A model generated the notes under the pieces. It worked only from the letters and a program-made list of their open reading frames with translations. It was not told the origin of the DNA and did no database searches. A stretch of 30,813 nucleotides of DNA, from contig CAKVIS010000021.1 of NCBI GenBank assembly GCA_934754415.1, positions 1 through 30,813 on the forward strand, in the 5' to 3' direction. Of the stretch, positions 25,624 through 30,813 are shown piece by piece; positions within the stretch are counted from its first letter, which is position 1, and the number at the start of each line of letters is the position of its first letter. This stretch comes from an uncultured Bulleidia sp. Its GTDB lineage: Bacteria; Bacillota_I; Bacilli_A; Erysipelotrichales; Erysipelotrichaceae. A program made the position numbers and the translations under genes.

Positions 25624-26228
25624 TTTTCCTCCTGAATCAATCCAGACAGACCATAAGCACATAACTGCCATAACTGTTGAACCGTATCTTCATTTAACTG
25701 GATATCTTTACGAATCACACGTTTTGCAAAAGTGCCTGAGGCATCCAGAAGATATGTCCATAATATCGTAGAAGATATCTTCACATTTACATGCAGTACG
25801 TTTTCCACAGCATATACAAATGACACAAAACTTCTGAAATATGTAAGCCGTAACTCTTCATCCAGTCTTCCAATATTGCGCATATAGGAAGAATCACGAT
25901 ATGCAAAATAGAAGAGTGTTTTATAATCATTATCCACAAGAAAAAGAAAATACCTTTTCCATAATGTATAGGCATACTCAAGAATCTCTTCTTTATTTGA
26001 AACAGTTGGAATTTCTACATCATCAAAAAGAGAACCTATTTCTTCATGCACACTTTCAAAAGCAGAATACAACAATATTTCTTTTGTCGGATAATACTTA
26101 TACAATAAAGATTCAGCAACTCCCATCCGTTCTGTCACCTTTTTCATAGAAAAAGCATCCAGTCCGGATTCACTGATAATCCGCATTGTCACCTGTAAAA
26201 TTTCTGTTTTTCTATCTGGTTTCCCCAT
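25620..26228 (-). CDS. TetR family transcriptional regulator
   Basis: A 202-residue repressor. The ATG of MGKPDRKTEILQ is preferred over an upstream TTG at 26243, because the ribosome site GGGAG lies 8 nt before the ATG. The N-terminal helix-turn-helix (about 10-50: ILQVTMRIISESGLDAFSMK, then MGVAESLLYKYYPTKEILL) is typical of TetR; the C-terminal helical domain (about 60-200) binds the ligand and dimerises. It is translationally coupled to the MATE gene. An inverted repeat over its promoter is a likely autoregulatory operator. Confidence 0.93.
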   Translation of the reverse strand: MGKPDRKTEILQVTMRIISESGLDAFSMKKVTERMGVAESLLYKYYPTKEILLYSAFESVHEEIGSLFDDVEIPTVSNKEEILEYAYTLWKRYFLFLVDNDYKTLFYFAYRDSSYMRNIGRLDEELRLTYFRSFVSFVYAVENVLHVNVKISSTILWTYLLDASGTFAKRVIRKDIQLNEDTVQQLWQLCAYGLSGLIQEEK

Positions 26229-26249
26229 ATTTCCATCTCCCAATAAGAT

Positions 26250-26285
26250 CTATTATTGTGATTTTAAATATTTAGTCAATCACAA
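26250..26285 (-). promoter_or_regulatory. Promoter and candidate TetR operator of the tetR-MATE operon
   Basis: The inverted repeat TTGTGATT (26256-26263) / AATCACAA (26278-26285) has perfect 8-bp arms and 14 nt between. On the minus strand TTGACT (26279-26274) and ATAATA (26256-26251) at 17-nt spacing fit a promoter between and within the arms. No U-tract follows, so it is not a terminator. Confidence 0.55.
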
Positions 26286-26287
26286 GA

Positions 26288-27307
26288 TTACTGAGAGATT
26301 TCTCCTCTGAGATTGATTTCCATCTCTTTTTTAATTTCTTCTGAAGATTTCTTGCAGGAGAACAGATAATACAATTTAGCAATGGCCGCCTCAGTAGTCA
26401 TATCCAGACCAGAAATAGCTCCTGCCTCTTTTAATTTTGAGCTTGTTTCATAGGTGCCTAAAGAAACTGTACCATGAGGACATTGTGAACAGACAGTCAC
26501 AATAGTGCCATGGTCAAAGGCTTTTTTGATAACCGGCAATAAGGAGCCCATATTGGCAGGAATATTACCGGATCCAAAAGTTTCAATAACCACTGCTTTT
26601 AATGTGTATACCATAATGGATTCAAACGCATGAAACTGAATACCCGGGAATACTTTGATAACCCCTATAGGCAATTCTTCCAGTTTCTGCAGATGAAACG
26701 GTTCAGTAGCAGCAGGAAGTAAAGCTGCTTCATTAAAAGTGATAGAAATACCAACTTCTGCAAGTGATGGATAGTTAGGAGACATAAAGGCTATCAGATC
26801 AGAAGCACTGAACTTGATGGCTCTGTTACCTCTTAATAACTTTCCCCCAAAATACAGACACACTTCATGAACTCTGTCATCTGCAGCAATAATAATAGAA
26901 GTAATCAGATTATCTCTGGCATCATTTCTTATTTCACATAATGGAATCTGACTGCCTGTAAACACCACTGGTTTGGACAGATTTTCCAGCATGAAAGATA
27001 AAGCAGAGGCTGTATATGCCATAGTATCTGTACCATGCAGAATTACAAATCCGTCATAGGCATCGTAATTATCCGCAATGACCTGTGCAATCTCATTCCA
27101 TTCATGCACTGCCACATTGCTGGAATCCAGTAAGGGATTCATACAGATAATCTGCCACTTTGGCATGGTAGGTCTGTGTAATTCCTCAATCTTATGCACA
27201 TTTTCCAAAAAGACATGCAATTCCGGTGCATATCCCTGTGGTGTGGTACTCATACCAATCGTACCGCCTGTATACACAATCAATATATTTTTTTCTGAAA
27301 GATCCAT
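26288..27307 (-). CDS. ansA: Type I L-asparaginase
   Basis: A 339-residue asparaginase that hydrolyses asparagine to aspartate and ammonia. Both catalytic motifs are intact: VYTGGTIGMS with nucleophile T13, and HGTDTMAYT with T93/D94. The absence of a signal peptide and the length place it with cytoplasmic type I enzymes (AnsA). The ATG has AAGGAGA about 7 nt upstream, lying within the last codons of the macro-domain gene, which ends 3 nt before. It is the last gene of a five-gene operon. No convincing terminator follows, so some read-through into tetR is possible. Confidence 0.94.
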   Translation of the reverse strand: MDLSEKNILIVYTGGTIGMSTTPQGYAPELHVFLENVHKIEELHRPTMPKWQIICMNPLLDSSNVAVHEWNEIAQVIADNYDAYDGFVILHGTDTMAYTASALSFMLENLSKPVVFTGSQIPLCEIRNDARDNLITSIIIAADDRVHEVCLYFGGKLLRGNRAIKFSASDLIAFMSPNYPSLAEVGISITFNEAALLPAATEPFHLQKLEELPIGVIKVFPGIQFHAFESIMVYTLKAVVIETFGSGNIPANMGSLLPVIKKAFDHGTIVTVCSQCPHGTVSLGTYETSSKLKEAGAISGLDMTTEAAIAKLYYLFSCKKSSEEIKKEMEINLRGEISQ

Positions 27308-27310
27308 AGC

Positions 27311-27832
27311 TTATTCTCCTTGAACAATTTCATTATATTCCGATTCAGAAAAGGCACATATACGCATCTCCACAGAATATGCAGGATATGCTTTGACAAA
27401 GTCATCATATGCACGCCTGGCATATGTATAGGATATACGTGATGGATGGTGAAGATTTCCTCCAAAAATACCAGAGCTGATCAAAGGAAAGGCAACACTG
27501 TGAAAGTCATTGTCTTTCATGACAAGTAATGCAGAATAATAGGCATCATATAATGCCTGATATGCTGAAGGCGTCAACGAAAAATTCGGTCCCACTGCAT
27601 GAATAATAGCTTTACAGTTAGAAAGATGAAAGGATGGTGTCAAAACCGCCTGACCATCCTTTAAAGGTATATCAAAGCCATCACATGCCTTCTGTAATTC
27701 CCTGTGCCCAGCTTTGGAAAAGATGGCACCACATACGCCACCTCCTGCCTGTAAATACCTGTTAGCCGCATTTACTATGCAGTCCACACGTTCATTCACA
27801 CAGGAACCCTGATGTAATACAAATGTACTCAT
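27311..27832 (-). CDS. Macro domain protein (ADP-ribose binding, likely hydrolase)
   Basis: A 173-residue single macro domain. The ligand-binding motifs are VDCIVNAANRYLQAGGGVCG (about 16-35) and SSGIFGGN, close to MacroD-type ADP-ribosylhydrolases, whose usual forms are NAAN-GGGV and G-I/V-Y/F-G. Such proteins remove ADP-ribose from proteins or process O-acetyl-ADP-ribose. It is cytoplasmic, with a GAGG ribosome site 8 nt before the ATG. It sits 15 nt after the DUF1848 gene and 3 nt before ansA. No sirtuin or ADP-ribosyltransferase gene is visible in the window. Confidence 0.92.
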   Translation of the reverse strand: MSTFVLHQGSCVNERVDCIVNAANRYLQAGGGVCGAIFSKAGHRELQKACDGFDIPLKDGQAVLTPSFHLSNCKAIIHAVGPNFSLTPSAYQALYDAYYSALLVMKDNDFHSVAFPLISSGIFGGNLHHPSRISYTYARRAYDDFVKAYPAYSVEMRICAFSESEYNEIVQGE

Positions 27833-27847
27833 ACTCTTTACCTCTTT

Positions 27848-28774
27848 TCAGAACAAAGATAACTGCCACTGTTTCCAGCTTTGCTGTTTTACTGTATGTA
27901 TCGTATCTCCTTCATGGACATGCCCAATTAATAAAGGAGAAGTCGGATCATGTTGTGCGTAATTTTGCTGTACAAGTGCTTTACTGTAGTTAGCATAACA
28001 GTATCTGCATAAATGCATACAACTGTTATAGGCACCTATATCTGCAGTGATAAAACAATGACATGTGCTTCTGTTATCACTGATGGAAGGAAACTTCATC
28101 CTGCAACCAACAGCTTTTTCATATACTTCTTTTGTCATACAGCCATCTGTATCAGCACCATAGGGTTTTAAAAGATTCCCTTCAGCACATGGCTTTAAGA
28201 CCATCCCGTATTTTTGTGCAATCTGAATCATCTGTTTTCCAAGATACAGCTGTTCTTCAACAGTAACTTCCTTTACTTCAGGAAAGTTTTTCATCACCTT
28301 GGCATACAGGTCAATAAAACTGATTACACAGGTATGTGTATACCCTTCAAGAGAAGACACGATAGTTTCAAAAGCACGCAGATGATAGTCCACATTGTAC
28401 TTTTCAGTAAGGAAGACGGGATCGTAACGTAATCCGATATTGTCCTTACCAACAATATTGGACAACTGCTTAAAGTTGTCCAATAGTACATGTTTATCTT
28501 TCACATGAGGCTCAATATCTTTTCCATAAGGGGTAATGGTCACAAACCAGTATTGCCCATACCCCTTCAGAAGATCCATATATCTGAACATCGGTGATGG
28601 ATTTTTTGTACAGAACCCTATGCAATCCACCACCTCTTCATCCAGTATATACTTTGTAATACTTTGAGGATGGAACGGATTTCTGACATATACATACCCT
28701 TCTTTTAATCTGTTGGCAAACCATTCAGCATAAAAGGCAGGAATGTCCGTTCTCATACCCGTATTGATAATCAT
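27848..28774 (-). CDS. DUF1848 family protein with a C-terminal CX3CX2C cysteine cluster
   Basis: A 308-residue member of DUF1848, recognisable from RTDIPAFYAEWFANRLKEGY and VRNPFHPQSITKY (about 8-41) and FCTKNP (54-59). It has eleven cysteines, concentrated near the C-terminus: C238 and C240 (CHC), then C252, C256 and C259 in CMHLCRYCYAN. That last motif has the exact CX3CX2C spacing of radical-SAM enzymes, with the usual YCYAN-like ending. The N-terminal segment recalls the strand after the cluster in radical-SAM barrels, which suggests circular permutation; this is my inference. The ATG lies 4 nt after the UPF0210 stop, without a strong ribosome site, implying coupling. Confidence 0.8.
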   Translation of the reverse strand: MIINTGMRTDIPAFYAEWFANRLKEGYVYVRNPFHPQSITKYILDEEVVDCIGFCTKNPSPMFRYMDLLKGYGQYWFVTITPYGKDIEPHVKDKHVLLDNFKQLSNIVGKDNIGLRYDPVFLTEKYNVDYHLRAFETIVSSLEGYTHTCVISFIDLYAKVMKNFPEVKEVTVEEQLYLGKQMIQIAQKYGMVLKPCAEGNLLKPYGADTDGCMTKEVYEKAVGCRMKFPSISDNRSTCHCFITADIGAYNSCMHLCRYCYANYSKALVQQNYAQHDPTSPLLIGHVHEGDTIHTVKQQSWKQWQLSLF

Positions 28775-28778
28775 AGGA

Positions 28779-30143
28779 TTAATTCTTCAAAGAATGCATA
28801 GGTGCAGGAATCTTACCACCGCGATTTACCATCACGTCCGGTTTGATCATCTTAACAGGCATAATAGGCCCTTCTCCAAGTAATCCTCCAAACACCAGTT
28901 TTTCTCCTGCTTCCTTACCAATAGCCGGAATCAGTCTGCAGGCTGTTGTTTTTGTATTCACCATACCAATAGCAGCTTCATCAGCAATAATTGCGGAAAT
29001 GGTTTCTGCTGTAGTATCCCCAGGAATAATAATCATATCCAGACCTACAGAACATACACAGGTCATTGCTTCAAGCTTTTCAAGTGTTAATACACCTTTT
29101 TCTGCTGCAGCAATCATGCCGGCATCTTCACTGACAGGAATAAAGGCACCGCTGAGTCCTCCTACGGAACTGCTGGCCATCACGCCGCCTTTTTTCACAG
29201 CATCATTTAACATGGCAAGACATGCTGTAGTTCCAGGTCCTCCACACTCATCCAGACCAATCTCTTCCAGAATCTGTGCAACAGAGTCACCAACTGCAGG
29301 AGTTGGAGCAAGAGAAAGATCCACAATACCAAACGGTACACCCAGTCTTCTTGCAGCTTCGCTTCCTACCAGCTGTCCCATTCTTGTAATCTTGAAAGCT
29401 GTTTTCTTAATGATTTCCGCAATCTCATTCATGGAAGCGGACTTACCTGCTTTTCTTACAGCTTCTCTTACAACACCAGGTCCTGAAACACCTGTATTAA
29501 TAACCACATCTGGTTCAGTTACACCATGGAATCCACCTGCCATAAATGGATTATCTTCTACTGCATTACAGAACACCACAAGCTTGGCTGCTCCAAAACA
29601 GTTATTCTCCTGTGTTTTTTCAGCACATTCTCTGACAATCTGTCCCATCAGTTTTACAGCATCCATATTAATACCTGCTTTTGTAGAACCTACATTGACT
29701 GAAGAACAGACAAGGTCTGTGCATGCAAGAGCTTGTGGAATGGAACGAATCAGAGATTCATCTGCAGGTGTCATACCTTTCTGTACCAGTGCAGAATATC
29801 CTCCGATAAAAGAAGCTCCTACAGCTTTGGCTGCCTTGTCCAAAGTCAGGGCATATTTTACAGGATCTCCTCCTGATACATTGACCAGCAAAGAAATTGG
29901 TGTCACGGTAATTCTCTGATTGATAATAGGAATTCCGTATTCCCCCTGAATCTCCTTAGCCACTTTCACAAGATCTTTTGCTCTGGTGGTAATCTTGCAA
30001 TAGATTTTTTCACAGGAAACGTCTATATCACTGTCTGCACAATCCAGAAGATTGATACCCATGGTAATCGTACGGATATCCAGATTTTCTTCTTCAATCA
30101 TGCGGATAGTTTCCAATATGTTATCACTGAATGTATTCAACAT
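28779..30143 (-). CDS. UPF0210 (DUF711) PFL-like family protein
   Basis: A 454-residue protein of the UPF0210/DUF711 family, normal in length. Recognisable segments include ETIRMIEEENLDIRTITMGI near the N-terminus, GVSGPGVVREAV, MGQLVGSEAARRLGVPFGIVDLSLAPTPAVGDSVA and the C-terminal FGGLLGEGPIM. The family is classed as pyruvate-formate-lyase-like on structural grounds, but the usual glycyl-radical motif (RVxGY) is not visible and its reaction is unknown. It follows the ACT gene by 8 nt, a pairing conserved in many bacteria and archaea. The ATG has GAGG upstream. Here the operon continues into DUF1848, a macro domain and asparaginase. Confidence 0.93.
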   Translation of the reverse strand: MLNTFSDNILETIRMIEEENLDIRTITMGINLLDCADSDIDVSCEKIYCKITTRAKDLVKVAKEIQGEYGIPIINQRITVTPISLLVNVSGGDPVKYALTLDKAAKAVGASFIGGYSALVQKGMTPADESLIRSIPQALACTDLVCSSVNVGSTKAGINMDAVKLMGQIVRECAEKTQENNCFGAAKLVVFCNAVEDNPFMAGGFHGVTEPDVVINTGVSGPGVVREAVRKAGKSASMNEIAEIIKKTAFKITRMGQLVGSEAARRLGVPFGIVDLSLAPTPAVGDSVAQILEEIGLDECGGPGTTACLAMLNDAVKKGGVMASSSVGGLSGAFIPVSEDAGMIAAAEKGVLTLEKLEAMTCVCSVGLDMIIIPGDTTAETISAIIADEAAIGMVNTKTTACRLIPAIGKEAGEKLVFGGLLGEGPIMPVKMIKPDVMVNRGGKIPAPMHSLKN

Positions 30144-30151
30144 ACTTTACC

Positions 30152-30418
30152 TCAAATAGAATGCATGGCATTGAAAAAATCTTCTGCCATAACATGCATG
30201 TCCAATCCTTCTGCTTTACCAAAAGCACCGAATTCCTCTGAAATATCCTGTATCTTCACTTCTTCAGGCACTTCCACAATCATGATCATTGTAAATAATC
30301 CCTGTAAAACCTTCTGAGTGACATCCACAATATTGATTTGCTTATCGGCACATTTTGTGGCAACAAAAGCCAGGATGCCAGGTCTGTCTTTCCCTACTAC
30401 TGAAATAACTGCTTTCAT
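30152..30418 (-). CDS. ACT domain protein (UPF0237)
   Basis: An 88-residue single ACT domain, the usual UPF0237 length. ACT domains bind amino acids or other small ligands and control enzymes. The start MKAVISVVGKDRPGILAFVA is chosen for its match to the family N-terminus and an AAAGGA ribosome site about 8 nt upstream; the frame is open 14 codons further. The motif GKDRPGI (9-15) is the ligand-loop signature. It is the first gene of the operon, 8 nt before its standard partner UPF0210, and probably senses an amino acid for it (inference). Confidence 0.92.
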   Translation of the reverse strand: MKAVISVVGKDRPGILAFVATKCADKQINIVDVTQKVLQGLFTMIMIVEVPEEVKIQDISEEFGAFGKAEGLDMHVMAEDFFNAMHSI

Positions 30419-30450
30419 ACACTTTTTCCTTTCCATGTAATTTCCTATAG

Positions 30451-30479
30451 ATTTTAACATATAACCTCATTTCCATCAT
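30451..30479 (-). promoter_or_regulatory. Candidate promoter of the ACT-UPF0210 operon
   Basis: On the minus strand TAAAAT (30456-30451) is preceded by TGT, an extended -10, with a weak -35 ATGATG (30479-30474) at 17 nt. The start codon is at 30418. The boxes overlap the pilin remnant on the other strand. Confidence 0.4.
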
Positions 30480-30618
30480 TGCTTTACTTACAGCTATTTC
30501 CATTCCCCTCTTCACCTCAAAACTTGAAAAAAGCAGAAGAGCGGTGGATATGGCCAATGCCAGAAATATCATGGCTGTCCTTGCAAGTGCCCTCAATGCA
30601 GGAGATATTGAGCCTTAG
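30451..30618 (+). pseudogene. Remnant of a type IV pilin/pseudopilin gene
   Basis: A 55-codon open stretch on the plus strand, bounded by TAG at 30448-30450 and TAG at 30616-30618. It reads as the hydrophobic helix and following helix of a prepilin: LISIIALLTAISIPLFTSKL, then EKSRRAVDMANARNIMAVLA. The pattern hydrophobic-IP-x-F-x3-LEKSRxAxDxAN is typical of Gram-positive pilins. The leader peptide, the processing site (GFTxxE), a start codon and the C-terminal globular domain are all missing, so it is a decayed fragment. No other pilus gene lies nearby, and it is opposite in strand to its neighbours. Confidence 0.6.
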
Positions 30619-30628
30619 ATTTTCGCAA

Positions 30629-30680
30629 AAGTAGAACTACATCGGAAGACCTAAAACATCTTTTTGAAAGTGTTCTACTT
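30629..30680 (-). terminator. Inverted repeat at the end of the right-edge gene, possible terminator
   Basis: Perfect 9-bp arms AAGTAGAAC (30629-30637) and GTTCTACTT (30672-30680) with a 34-nt loop, followed on the minus strand by TTGCG. The long loop and short T-run make this a weak terminator candidate overlapping the stop codon. Confidence 0.35.
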
Positions 30681-30813
30681 CCACGTGTGACGGCACCTCC
30701 ACTCCTAAAAGATTGTAATAAGTCTTAACCTGTTTAGCAGGTGTTTCAACCGTTACCATCCCGGAATTGTTTCTAAAACACATCAGAGATTGTGTCTTTC
30801 CATATAACTCTGA
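30637..30813 (-). CDS. C-terminal fragment of an unidentified protein (cut by window edge)
   Basis: A frame open from the window edge to a TAG at 30637-30639, giving the last 58 residues of a protein whose start lies outside. The fragment includes SLMCFRNNSGMVTVETPA, then QVKTYYNLLGVEVPSHVEVE. It reads like real alpha/beta coding sequence, with no stop and good amino-acid balance. I do not recognise the family. It is on the same strand as the ACT operon, 218 bp upstream of it, with an inverted repeat at its stop. Confidence 0.55.
   Translation of the reverse strand, partial: SELYGKTQSLMCFRNNSGMVTVETPAKQVKTYYNLLGVEVPSHVEVEHFQKDVLGLPM

Noticed and set aside
26256..26285. Terminator of ansA
   Set aside because: The inverted repeat has no U-tract on the minus strand and overlaps -35 and -10 boxes, so an operator is the better reading.
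27311..27832. DarTG-like toxin-antitoxin or sirtuin-linked macro domain
   Set aside because: No DarT-like ADP-ribosyltransferase, sirtuin, lipoate ligase or GcvH gene is present in the operon.
28843..29919. A 358-codon plus-strand open frame
   Set aside because: It lies fully antisense to the UPF0210 gene, is rich in Ser, Ile and Pro as expected of a shadow frame, and has no ribosome site.
30342..30596. An 84-codon minus-strand frame overlapping the ACT gene start
   Set aside because: It overlaps the ACT gene in another frame and is antisense to the better-supported pilin remnant. Its hydrophobic stretch is the reverse reading of the pilin helix.

Overview
The window looks like a chromosomal segment of a low-GC, anaerobic, gut-type Firmicute. 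The closest fit is an Erysipelotrichia-like bacterium. This rests on overall gene content: DUF1836, DegV, UPF0210/ACT, C69 dipeptidase, several MATE exporters, and TGA used as a normal stop codon. It does not rest on a marker gene, so the taxonomic call is tentative. No phage, transposase, CRISPR array or rRNA was seen. Most genes are on the minus strand in short, tightly packed operons with 4-nt stop/start overlaps. Many intrinsic terminators overlap the stop codons they serve.

Layout. 110-2694 (-): an amidohydrolase and an M20 Xaa-His dipeptidase (pepD) in one operon. 2817-4240: divergent DUF1836 regulator (-) and DegV lipid-binding protein (+). 4289-7146 (-): glycogen branching enzyme glgB coupled to a TIM-barrel-like protein of unknown function. 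7256-11894 (-): an ABC ATPase, an eight-TM FtsX/MacB-type permease and a long coiled-coil lipoprotein. 12024-12105 (+): tRNA-Leu(GAG). 12136-13686 (-): an ABC-F ATPase behind a structured leader that looks like an attenuator. 13937-17277 (+): AraC regulator, MYG1-family protein, MATE exporter. 17373-21594 (-): Sel1/TPR protein, then an operon of MATE exporter, C69 dipeptidase and lipoprotein. 21672-24215 (-): a small unknown protein and an orphan hybrid histidine kinase. 24253-26228 (-): TetR regulator and MATE exporter. 26288-30418 (-): ACT protein, UPF0210, DUF1848, macro-domain protein and asparaginase. The right edge holds a type IV pilin remnant (+) and the C-terminus of an unidentified gene (-).

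The genes suggest peptide and amino-acid use (pepD, C69 dipeptidase, asparaginase), glycogen synthesis, and defence against small toxic molecules (three MATE exporters, an MacB-like ABC system, an ABC-F protein). The two most interesting signals are these. First, the DUF1848 protein ends in a beta-strand, CX3CX2C, helix module that looks like a circularly permuted radical-SAM core, and it sits 4 nt after the PFL-like UPF0210 gene. Second, the leader of the ABC-F gene holds short ORFs, three hairpins and an intrinsic terminator with a U8 tract, which is the architecture of antibiotic-responsive attenuation. At least two genes (DUF1836 and the plus-strand MATE) appear to have leaderless promoters.
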